A model generated the notes under the pieces. It searched no databases. It had not been told where the DNA came from and saw only the letters and a program-made list of their open reading frames with translations. A stretch of DNA of 64,000 nt from Whitmania pigra (lineage: Eukaryota > Annelida > Clitellata > Hirudinida > Haemopidae), in assembly GCA_021613335.1 (NCBI GenBank), contig JAJTWR010000055.1:238501-302500 (forward strand), given 5' to 3'. The translations under genes and the position numbers were made by a program. This document shows, one piece after another, positions 54,341 through 64,000 of the stretch (position 1 is the stretch's first letter; every line of letters starts with the position of its first letter).

Positions 54341-57300
54341 GCATTAGCCTACTCCTACTTTTCCCAGGAGCGAGCAGATAAAGTGCTACTGCAGTGCATC
54401 CACGTGCAGGGGCACCATTGGCAACAACAAGTCGACCCCACTCAAGAGTCGTCGAGGGAGGTCAAACAAGTACTCGAGCAGGAAGAAAAAGTCGGAGCTG
54501 TTCAGCGACATGTTTGTGAGTGTCTTCACGATGTCTACGTCATGTTGCTGTCGGTGTCTGCATGTTCGATAGATGATGATACATACCACTGCCTGATTGT
54601 TGATGATGGTGATGATGATGATGATGTTGTTGTTGATGGTTATGATGATGTCGTTGGTGATGATAATGATGATGGTGATTGATACATTTGGTAATTCTCA
54701 GACACTGCCAAGCAGTTACTAGATAGAATGAATTGTAGAACAAACAAAATTGTGAGATGGTTAAGCGTTTGTTTATTTGAACCGTGACAATGTCAGTGAC
54801 AATGACAAAGCTTAGCAACATCATGGACCCCTTATCGTACTCGATCATCTCACTATTCATCATTCGATTCATTCGTTGTTGTCATCTGTCGAGCGAGCGA
54901 CATGGTTTATTAGATCGGTTATTTTTAGTTTTTAAATAGGCTATTGATAATGATCAATTTAGATTTGTCACCATCATCAGCCAATCGTGCCACGATGAAG
55001 TTTGTTCTCGTCTTTAATTTTCCAGTTGGACTCGGAAATAGAGGAAATGGTTTACAGGGGAGGACTGCTGAGGAAGAGCCACGTCCTCGAACTCAACAGG
55101 TTGATGCTGAGAGCTGACAGTTGCGAACATCGACTGTCGCTCCTCAAAGTTCTTCAGGTTCTTGGCAATTTCTTATTATTGTTTTTATTTGTTTTTATTG
55201 TTTTTGTTTCTTATTATTGTTTTTATTTCTTATTATTGTTTTTATTTGTTTTATTTATTTTTATTTCTTATTACTGTTTTTATTTGTTTTTATTTTCGTC
55301 TTTGTTTTTATCTCATTTATCCAATTGCTTGATCTCAAAATGAGCACAAAACTCATAAGTATGTAGATTAACCTCGTTGTTATTCATTATATTCGGGATG
55401 GGAGAATAATTGAGACGACATCACTTTGCTATCTTTTTATCTGATGCTATTTATTTCCATTGATATTTAATTCCATTGTTGTTTATTTTTAATATTATTT
55501 ATTACCATTATTATTTATTTCCATTGATATTTAATTCCATTAGACACACTTGTGAATTGGTCATTTGAGAAAATAAATTTTATAGGATATCAAAATAAAA
55601 TATACTTAATTATCCTCTGATATTATTTTGTAAATATTGTATTTTATTATAGTTCATTTTATGTATTTCAGGATACAAAGGAAACTGCTTGCCTGAGGTT
55701 GTTCATAGAGTACCACGGCCTGTCCCTCTTGTGGAGTTGGATGGTCGACATCGCATCGGAGGCAGACGCGGATGACTTCAAGATCCAGGTGGGTTGCAGT
55801 TTGTGGGGGTTGGATGTGTGGGATTCAAGAAGTTATAATAAGATTGCAGATGTTTCAAAACAGGCTCTAATAATGATAATAATGTAAAATATGTATTTGA
55901 ATCAATAATGGTAATAAATAATCATTTATAATGTTTTAAAGCTTAATAATATCTTGTTTTTATAATTCAAATCATATTTGACTCCCAGCAAATGTTGTCA
56001 TTGACAGGTGTTTACTTCATTGTAGTATTTATTGTTATTATTATCATAATTGTTATGTTAATTCTCCTGCAATTAAAACCACTAATGGTTCCCACTTAGT
56101 AATTTCTTTCATTCACCCCAGCAATGATGTTCCAAACACAACAACGATTACACGTTCCATTTTCGTAGTCCCATTTCATTGTTTTGATTTTAAATTAATG
56201 CGGTTTACTCGAGTACGAGTTGTTAGTCTTATCGATTCAAGCTTGTGAAGTCTTTCTGAGCTATTAAGAATAATAACTAATAATAAGTTATTTTATATTT
56301 TATTAATTTAATTTATTTTTCATTAAGTTAAGAAATTCAAGAATTTTAATTGAATTGTGGCCATAGTAATAGTAAATGACTGCCAATACAATGAGTATCT
56401 AACCTGGTTACAACCCTCCAGGCCATAGCCACCCTTAGGAACCTTCCGATAAACAACAAGACCCTGCTCAAGAACAGCAGGATCCTCCCCGTCGTCGAGA
56501 AGTGGTCCCAGAAGCCCCAGGATGGGGGAGGGTCGACCGAGGATTCGTTCGTCGACGTCCGATCTCCCGATGATCCCCGGAGTGTGGCACTCAGCAAAAC
56601 TCTGGCACTCCTCAAGGAACAGGGCGCGGTTCTTACCGGAACGACTCAGGCGGCCTCTTCTTCGAACCCGGCTGAGACGAGGGACGGCGGAGGAGATGCC
56701 ATGACGTTGGCATCAGGGGTCGAATCACCCCAGAGGAAAGAAGGAGATTCGGAGATGAATTTATCGGATGATGTGAAGATGGATGGAGTGGTTGAGGAAA
56801 AGTTGGGGAAGGAGAACATGGAAATGGAAACGGAAGGAGACTCAAACAGCGAGAAGGTGGAGTTTAGTTGCCGAGTGATTGATTGGTTATATGATTTAAG
56901 TTTTATTTTTATTGATTTTTTGTTTATTTGATGAGTAACTTTATAAAATAAGTGTCTTTTAGAATCAGCATTTTATATTTACAATATATTATTATTATTA
57001 TTATTATTATTATTCCACAAGATGTTGATTTAAAAATCATCCTCAAACAGGAACAAGTTGGAGGTGAGGAGAAGATGGACACTTCTGAGATGGAAACGTG
57101 TCTCGATGACAAGGACGACGATATTGGTGTGCATCATCATCATCGTAGTGACGATTTTTTTATGCAACGTCGTGTTTCATTTATTTATTTTCAACGACAT
57201 CAGTAACAGATTGAATTTATTCTAAAATATTCATTTGGAAGCTTTTGACCTATCAATGATTTATCAATTCATTTGTCGTTGTTGTTGTTGTCTTCTTTTA

Positions 57301-60300
57301 TTTTAATGAAACCTGTTTTAATTGAATGTTATGTCATCTTCAGCTTCAAACGCTTCTCGTCCGAGTCGATCCAGTGAACCGGAACCAACCACGAGAAGCA
57401 AAGTGGTGGAACTCGCTTTGTCGCTTCTAGACTCCTGGAAGGATCTGAAGGTTGAGTTTTTAAGTCGTTTAAAGTGAAGCCTAATTAAGCTTTCAGTTAA
57501 GTTGATAATATGAACATAGCATTCCTCTCAACATTCGACGATTGTTGATCATCCGCTCGACTCACAACTTATACTCATGCTTATGCTTAACTTTGTCGTC
57601 TAAAAACTTAAAAACTTAACTTTACACTAAAAAAAAAACCAGGAAGTTTTCAAGATTCCAAAAATCAAGGTCGAGGAAAGAAAAAAAACGGAACTGGAGT
57701 TGGGTTGGTGATTGCAAATTATGATAATGATGCGGTGGTTGAAAATTGTGAAAGTAAATTTTATTGCTTGCTAAGAATTTACTGACTTCGCTATTGCATC
57801 TCGTCTTGTAACTTAACTTACAATCGTTGTAAATCTTAGTAATTTGTGTAATAGTGCATTGGCTGACGTGACCGTGATGGTATTCAGAAAAGTTCATTTA
57901 ACATGAGTTACGGTGGCAGTTAACATTACGAATGGCTGTTCCTGATCGTAGCTAAGCTTACAAACAACGAAGCAGCATTGCAATGGCATCTCGTTGGAGT
58001 GCTTGCACGAAACTCCTACGAAAATACATGGCCTTGGCTTTGCTGTTGTTGCTGGGTGATCTGGTTGTTACTGTTGTTGCTGCTGCTGTTGTTTTTGATG
58101 GTGATAATAATGATGATGATGACAGTGATGATCATGTTCATAATGATCAATTTAGATTTGAGATGCAAGGATGATGAAGTCAAAAGAGCCTACAGAGGGT
58201 GGGACAAAGGTGAACAGTTCATTTGTACTGTTTGATCAATCACTTGATTGATTTGCAACTGATTGCATTGCTTGATCAACCACTTGATTGATTCACAACT
58301 GATTGCACCGCTTGATCAATCACCATATTGATTCACAACTGATTGAACTGCTTGATCAATCACCATATTGATTCACAACTGATTGCACCGCTTGATCAAT
58401 CACCATATTGATTCACAACTTATTGAACTGCTTGATCAATCACCATATTGATTCGCAACTTATTGAACTGCTTGATCAATCACCATATTGATTCGCAACT
58501 TATTGAACTGCTATGAAGCACTGTTGAGTTATCACTGAACGTCTGTGAGAATGTATTCGATTGTTTTGTAATGCTTTTATGTTCATTTTTTATTTTGTCT
58601 TTGAATTGTTCATTTGCAATGGTGCACAGTGATTTATGTGATAGCATTACAAGTGTTTTCTTAACATCCAATTGCATTTAAAAGTACAAAGGTTTTAAAT
58701 TTTTGTCATCATATTCACAATTAATTATCTACTGAAATTAATATTATAATTACAAACATATTTTAATCCAATTATGATCAAAACATTTGCAATCAAATCA
58801 CAGGCCTAAAAAGACCTGCCGAAGATGCTGACGGAACCCCAAAGTCCAACACCAAGAGAAAGAAAGTTGGGGAGGAGGAGTTTAAACTCAACAAGCCAGC
58901 CAATAAGAACAGGTAGTTTGTAATTTTAAAGCTTAATTTGCATACCATACAATAAATACCGTGAATAAATGCATGAATAAATAAATTAATATGCCTTTGA
59001 CAAGGAAAGCCAATAAACAACAACGGCTATTGTTTAAGTATTTGCATCTAACAGTTGATACTCACAAGAAACAAAATTTAATTCATCACAAAATCGTGAA
59101 TTGAAATCCAAAAATGATTCTCATTCATCTCTCACTCAGGTCCATCTGCCATTCCCAGTCCAGTGAGAACCTGACCAAACTGGAACACAGGCAGCAGTTT
59201 GAGGCTCAGTTCAAAGCCAAAGAGCAGCAGAAGGCTGAACTTGCCAAACAACAACAGCAGCAACAACAGCTGTTACTACAACAACAACAACATCAACAGC
59301 TGTTACAACAACAACAACAGCAGCAGCAGCTACTGCAGCAACATAAACTCCAGAAGCAGAAGTCGACTCCTTCCTCGGAAGGTGTTGCCGTGACTACGAA
59401 CGAACAGGTGCTGCTTGATCCTCATGCATTTTGACAGCCACATTGATTCATTATTAAAATTGTTGTAATCATCGATATTATTGTTTTTATTTTTATTATT
59501 ATTATTATTATTATTGCAGCTATCGATGTTATTGGTATACTCCAATCAATTAAACGTAAATGTTATTTGTTTTAATTAATTAGTCTATTCGTAGGAATGC
59601 TTACGATGTTTTTGTTCTCGTTGATCATCTCGACCGAATGAATATTCATCATTCAGGCTTCATTCCCCATCATGACCATCCTCAAGGACACCAACAGCAG
59701 CACAGTGACAGTCCTCCCGCAGCCATCGTCGTCCTCCTCTTCGCTACCGTCGTCATCATCGTCATCCCTTTACGCGGCACAACAACAACAACACCAGCAG
59801 CGACAACAACAGTACTATCTCGTCTCAGATCCCTCATCTTCTGCCACTGCCTCTCTGGCAGCCTTCGTACCTAACGGTGAGAACAGGATGGGCTCGGAGG
59901 CGATCATCATGTCCGGCCTGATCTACGGGCAAGGTGCGCGACTTTGTCGATCTCTCTCCGTCCCGTCGTTACGACAGAATTTCTAACGTTTTATCATGCG
60001 ATAGATGATTACTCGATCATTCGTTAAGTAATTATTAATTGGACAATTAAAGGTTTGTATTTGTTGGGTGTTTATAAATTTAGCTTCTAGATTGAGTTTT
60101 TATCATTTAAGCAACATTGTTTTCATGTTGTTCTACTGCAGATACAAACAACAGCAACAACAACAACAATGCCTCCAAGTCTGTCGTCTCTCCATTCCAC
60201 CATCCACCCATCCAGGGTCTGACCTACATATCCGATGGGACGACCTTTGCCTTCCCAGAGACCCCCTCCTCGTCTTCGTCCTCGGCCGGAATGCAGGATC

Positions 60301-60529
60301 TCAACTTGATCCACTTTTTGGATCAATCTGGAAACATCATCATTGCTAATCCTCAGGTGGTTTTACATGATTTGCAATAATAATAATTTTAAGTTTAACA
60401 CGAGATTAACGATTAACGGATAGATGTGGTGTTATTATTATTATTATTATTTTATTATTATTATTATTATATATAATATATAGATATTATTAAAGAAGTT
60501 TGTTAATGGTATTTTAAACAAAAGCACAG

Positions 60530-60616
<87 letters not shown>

Positions 60617-62088
60617 CGACGACGACGACGACGACGATGATGATGATGATATAAATGATAACATTTTGGTTACTTGTTAAAAGTTCACAAATAACAGGCA
60701 CAGAGCAAAAAGCTTACATTTGGATTTCTGAGAGCATTTCTGATTTGTCTTTTATGATGCAATATGATTTATCATTTTCTAATCAATAACAATCAATATC
60801 AATAACAATAATAAAACTGGTAATAACATCTACAATAATAATAACATCGTTGATACTATTATTAACATCAATATTAATGCGGCTCTGAATGATTGATACG
60901 AATATTAATAGCCAGCAAATGATTCTAGGTCCTCCAGGCAAAGCCTCCCCTGTTGTATCCAGCTCAGTCTCCTTCTTTGATAATCCAGCAGCAGCAGCAG
61001 CATGCTTACACTCCTTCCATCTTCAGGACGCCTTCGTCTGCTTCACCTTCACCATCCGTTTTGTCGCTCGGACTTTACTCGCAGGGGTCGGGCTTGCTGT
61101 CTCAGGTTAGGATGTTATTATTGTTATTTGAAATTTTGAAATTTTTAAATTGCAATGATTTGATTTGTTTTATTTTGTTTATTTATTTATTTATTTTCCT
61201 GCGATAACATGTCCGAGAGAAATAATACTAAAGTAGTAGATTAAATGCTTATCCATCTGGTAATAATAATAATAATAAAATTTGTTAAAGTAATGAATTC
61301 CCACTATCTACAGGTCGACGAGTACTCCACGAGCGGCCGGTCCAACCCGAAGTCCCTCGACACACAGGACCCTCCTCCGCCCCCACCCTCCCCACCCAAG
61401 CAGAGGAAACTTCCACCCAACTGGAAGTTGGCCAAGGATCCCTCAGGCAAGGTCTACTACTACCATACTGTCACGAGGTAGGTGCTATGTATGCCATTAT
61501 TGTGATGATGATGATTATGATGATGATTGGGGGAATTATGATAATGATGTTTGTTTAATGAGAGAACATAATGGTGATTATGATGTTAATGCAGGCAAAC
61601 ACAATGGGAACCTCCGATGTGGGACTGCGGATCATTGGCAGGTTCGGCCACGGACGAGATGGACGAATTTGAGGACCCCTGTGGATCTTCCCATGAAAGC
61701 ACCAAGGTGCATGGTTTAGCAATTATTGCTATTATTATTTTGTTATGGTGTCTTTATCTTTCGAATTTTCCAAAACTAAAACTGCCTGTTTGGAACCTTT
61801 AAAGGTTAAAGGTTAAAAAAACAAATTTAACTTTTTTGTTTACATTACATTAAATTATTACAACCTGATAGTTTGTAACTGGAACTGAATTGAAGGCATG
61901 GTTAATCGGTATTCATAATTCCTGGGTTATATATATTCATTGTCCATAATCAGTATTCATTTCTTATCACAGGGAAGGACTACAACTACCGCTCCTGCTG
62001 ACACATCTTCGTCTGAAGAGGTGGCCAAGAAAATCAAGGACCAGTTCAGATCCAAGGTGAATGGATGCTATTTGGAGATATAATTATA

Positions 62089-62147
<59 letters not shown>

Positions 62148-62496
62148 GAATATACTATGCAATTACGCATATGAATTATTAAGGAACAAAATCACAAATT
62201 TGCTCTCGTTGGACAGATTGCAAAGCACATAGTGAACTACTTGGAGCCTTACAAAAAGTCTGACTGCAAAGTAGGTCGGATCACTTCCACCGATGACTTC
62301 AAGTACCTCGCCAGGAAGGTGACCCGACCTAACTACATATCATGAATGAACAAACTGCATTGAAACTAATAATAACAATGTTTAACAACTTATATTTATT
62401 TAATAGTTAATATTAATAATATTAATAATAATATTTTAATCTTTTTTCATCTTATTCTTATTCTTTAATCTTTTCATAATTTCTTGTTCTTTCATC

Positions 62497-62533
<37 letters not shown>

Positions 62534-62749
62534 CATCACCGTCGTCATCATCATTAATCGTCTTTCTCTTCTTACCGCTAGATCACCCACGCGATCATGA
62601 TCAAAGAGTTGAGACTGTGCAGGCACGTGGAGGACCTGGAAGTCAACGACAACGTCAAGTTCAAAGCCAAGGATTACGTCATCAGCTACATGTCCAAGTT
62701 TGGGCCCGTGTATCAAAGGGTGACCACAAGTTCCCACCAGGACAGCTGA
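45134..62749 (+). CDS. SETD2: SETD2-type histone H3 lysine-36 methyltransferase
   Basis: Catalyses H3K36 trimethylation in the nucleus during elongation; the SRI domain binds phosphorylated RNA polymerase II CTD. Exons: 45134-45173, 45396-49140, 49731-49862, 50080-50131, 50343-50419, 52869-53070, 53741-53838, 54368-54515, 55026-55157, 55672-55788, 56422-56856, 57051-57126, 57344-57450, 57643-57703, 58156-58209, 58804-58912, 59140-59407, 59657-59933, 60142-60356, 60929-61105, 61314-61477, 61595-61706, 61973-62056, 62217-62318, 62582-62749. These are 7152 nt with matching phases, about 2383 aa (human 2564). Exon 2 is a 3.7-kb Ser/Arg/Lys-rich region ending NIYLSDR, as in SETD2. AWS: MVCDC...CGEDCLNRMLMIECSSRC. 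SET: KGWGLQA, EYVGEVLDYKEF, NHCCDPN (N1405), ITFNYQF. Post-SET: CYCSASTC. LLDSWKDLKEVFKIPK lies mid-protein, a poly-Q tract in exon 17, WW at about 2207-2237 (LPPNWK...YYYH...QWEPP), and SRI at about 2270-2375. Exon 1 and the 54-nt exon are the least certain. Confidence 0.92.
50545..50715 (+). repeat. Two adjoining tRNA-derived SINE segments in SETD2 intron 5
   Basis: 50545-50632 repeats the body of the SINE at 30208-30290 (GGCAACAGTCGTAATGTGTTG ... GCGCTATATAAATGGTT). Directly after it comes a second tRNA-like head with a near-perfect A box (TAGCTCAGAGGGTAG, 50638-50652) and a weak B box (GTGTTCGCACA, 50688-50698). It is a dimeric SINE, or one SINE inserted next to another; there is no complete cloverleaf. 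Confidence 0.55.
51072..51260. repeat. 12-bp tandem repeat (ATTAGAAATAAT)n
   Basis: About 16 units of ATTAGAAATAAT with ATTAGAAATACT variants, in SETD2 intron 5. The frame reading (NNIR)n is a repeat artefact, not a protein. Confidence 0.9.
52018..52225. repeat. GAT/GGT microsatellite cluster in SETD2 intron 5
   Basis: Imperfect (GATGAT)n, (GGTGGT)n and (GACGAC)n runs at 52018-52095 and 52165-52225. Confidence 0.8.
53085..53200. repeat. GAT/GGT microsatellite at start of SETD2 intron 6
   Basis: (GATGAT)n and (GGTGATTGT)n runs begin 15 bp after the SET-exon donor at 53071, so open frames extending past the donor are fortuitous. Confidence 0.8.
53890..54302 (+). repeat. Intronic direct repeat with GT-rich core, plus CAT microsatellites
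   Basis: A roughly 60-bp segment (TGTTTCGTGT.GAACATGTTGT ... TTTTAGCTCCTTAAATGTGC) occurs at about 53890-53953 and again at about 54240-54298 in SETD2 intron 7. The second copy is bracketed by (CAT)n arrays (54178-54240 and 54298-54340), suggesting duplication through the microsatellite. Confidence 0.75.
58233..58512. repeat. Minisatellite, seven 40-bp units, SETD2 intron 15
   Basis: Unit starts are exactly 40 bp apart at 58233, 58273, 58313, 58353, 58393, 58433 and 58473. Each unit holds the palindrome TTGATCAA at the junction and an ATCAAT...ATTGAT inverted pair, so each can fold. The last two units are the most alike, while the first two differ most (CACTTGATTG instead of CACCATATTG). This indicates growth at the right-hand side. 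Confidence 0.92.
59246..59345 (+). repeat. CAA/CAG repeat coding poly-glutamine in SETD2
   Basis: CAACAG-rich run inside exon 17 encodes glutamine blocks broken by leucine and histidine (QQLLLQQQQHQQLLQQQ). It corresponds to the glutamine-rich region after the low-charge segment in vertebrate SETD2. Mixed CAA/CAG use is typical of a coding repeat. Confidence 0.8.
60531..60650. repeat. (GAT)n/(GAC)n microsatellite, SETD2 intron 19
   Basis: A pure (GAT)n tract of about 85 bp, then (GAC)n, then (GAT)n again, 120 bp in total. Not coding. Confidence 0.95.
62091..62147. repeat. (TTA)n microsatellite, SETD2 intron 23
   Basis: A perfect (TTA)n run of 57 bp. A similar shorter run lies at 62500-62532 in the next intron. 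Confidence 0.95.
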
Positions 62750-62838
62750 GCTTTGACTGTGGCTTGCTTTAAAGAGTCATTTGTCAATGTTTCAACATCG
62801 ATGCTGCTGTACCTGATGTTTGGTTCTTTGTGATTCTC

Positions 62839-62880
<42 letters not shown>

Positions 62881-64000
62881 GACAGTTTCGAAGCAGCCAC
62901 TTCGTCCGCTCGTTCGTTCATTTCAACGTCTCTCAATGAATTTCCTTCGATTTGCAATTAAATAACAAGATAATTATCTTCGTTTGTCGATGAGAATTTG
63001 TACCATTAGCAGCAGAATTTTAATCGCCCGAATGTATTTTGTGCTCTGACACTCGTGATTACATCCCTCCGTCGTCATTCATCATTGTAGCCGTTGCTTT
63101 GTGAAGCCACGCATGAATTTAGGGCTGTCAATGTTTGCCCTCTCCCAATTTTTTTTTTTTTTTTGCTTAGTGGCTCTAATGGTTAATTGTGGAAGAGGGA
63201 GGAGTATATGCACCCTGACCGACGGGCTCAGAAAGTGTTGGGCATTCTTTGTTTATCGATTGTTGTTGCACTTCTCTTCAGGTTTTTTATGTGCATATCA
63301 AGTTGTAAGATGCAGGAGGATGTCTCTGGGTGCTGTCGAGTGTAAAGAATTTTGTGGGAGTCGTGGTTGTTGTTGTGGAACCATTGTTGTTGTTGTTGTT
63401 GTTGTCGTCTTCGCTTCTCCATTAGGAATCTTTTATCATCAGGAATGTTGTCGTTATTATTAAAATACTGGTAGTAATTATTATTTTCTAATCATTAAAT
63501 CTTCGCGATCTGCTGACAATTGTTCGTTCGAGTTGTGACTAAAACCCTCCTCAGACTAAGCTGTTTGTTTTTTGATTGTAACGAACAACAACAACATTCA
63601 TTTGTCGCACAACATTTTTTTCCCCAGTCTCCGTGTATCTTTCGTGTCGAGAGATGGCATGTTTCTTTTTTTTTTCATTGTTTTTGTTGGCACAATTTTT
63701 TGTGGCAGCTACCATGGCAGTGGTTTGCCGATTTGCGAGCAAGCGGTGTGATTAGCAAGATGGCAGATTTCAAATTACGCAGCTGTAATTCAGATTCAGA
63801 TCGACTTTTTGTCTTTTTCTGCGACAGTAGCCTGTTTCCAAGTTGTTTTAATCCTTCGAGATGCAAAGACGATGCAAGCGATGTCGTAAATCGCTCGCGA
63901 TGTTGTGTTTTGTGGCGTTATATAAAAATACACGTTATTTTCCAGTTTTAAATTATTGCGGATTATTCATTGCATGGGTTATAAATGTGATGCTGATAAT
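62750..64000 (+). other. SETD2 3' UTR and downstream DNA
   Basis: It begins after the TGA of SETD2. It contains a (CT)n run at 62842-62875, a variant poly(A) signal ATTAAA at 62957-62962, and T- and GTT-rich tracts (63149-63165, 63364-63405). Open stretches at 63101-63463 and 63520-63951 lack any domain signal and look like chance frames in 3' UTR or intergenic sequence. Confidence 0.45.
62957..62962 (+). promoter_or_regulatory. Candidate SETD2 poly(A) signal ATTAAA
   Basis: The commonest variant hexamer, 208 bp after the stop codon; the nearest strong candidate seen. Other A/T-rich signals may exist further right. Confidence 0.35.

Noticed and set aside
57021..57050. Earlier start of the SETD2 exon at 57022 (VDLKIILKQ)
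   Set aside because: Using the acceptor CCACAAG gives a stop (TAA) in the phase left by the previous exon; the acceptor at 57050 keeps the frame.
58233..58512. Possible CRISPR-like array because of exact 40-bp periodicity
   Set aside because: There are no unique spacers; whole units repeat, and the context is an animal intron.
63101..63951. Two ORFs of 120 and 143 codons downstream of SETD2
   Set aside because: Composition is low-complexity (Phe/Cys/Val runs from T- and GTT-rich DNA) with no family signal; probably 3' UTR or intergenic.

Overview
The window is animal nuclear DNA. Genes are split into many short exons with GT-AG introns, the DNA is AT-rich, there are long trinucleotide microsatellites, and LINE, hAT, pogo and SINE-like repeats are common. 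A cilia GTPase gene of the CPLANE2/RSG1 type points to a ciliated metazoan. I favour a lophotrochozoan such as an annelid, but the sequence alone does not prove it. No bacterial-type operon, CRISPR array or defence system was found.

Layout, left to right. (1) 0.6-6.6 kb: a diverged, broken relic of an M13 (neprilysin-family) peptidase gene on the minus strand, interrupted by a pogo/Tigger transposon (2.7-5.1 kb). A hAT relic lies at the left edge. (2) 8.0-13.4 kb: a complete non-autonomous hAT element with an 8-bp target-site duplication, a decayed gag-like retroelement fragment, a tRNA-derived SINE and AT-rich DNA without recognisable genes. (3) 13.4-23.6 kb and 28.5-37.4 kb: a direct tandem segmental duplication. 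Each unit carries a 21-exon secreted M13 peptidase gene followed by a CPLANE2 gene. Copy A has a 2-bp frameshift in exon 5, a near-full-length LINE in intron 3 and a truncated CPLANE2 pseudogene. Copy B is open throughout (699 codons plus stop) and is followed by the only intact CPLANE2 gene (227 aa, five exons, 37.1-38.3 kb). Copy B carries a roughly 610-bp TAA microsatellite, a SINE and a LINE fragment in intron 3, and a younger hAT insertion downstream. A second LINE (24.3-28.0 kb) lies between the units. (4) 38.3-45.1 kb: intergenic DNA with MITE fragments, a second pogo copy and a GC-richer repeat. (5) 45.1-62.7 kb: a complete SETD2 (H3K36 methyltransferase) gene that I reconstruct as 25 exons, about 2383 aa, with a Ser/Arg-rich N-terminus, then AWS, SET, post-SET, WW and SRI domains. 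Its introns hold a SINE pair, microsatellites and a 7 x 40-bp minisatellite.

The three host gene families have no evident shared pathway: an extracellular peptidase, a ciliogenesis GTPase and a transcription-coupled chromatin enzyme. The most informative biology is the recent duplication and decay of the M13/CPLANE2 block. The two M13 copies are almost identical, introns included, while the adjoining CPLANE2 segments have clearly diverged. This is what gene conversion between the M13 copies would produce. I found no convincing new biological system.
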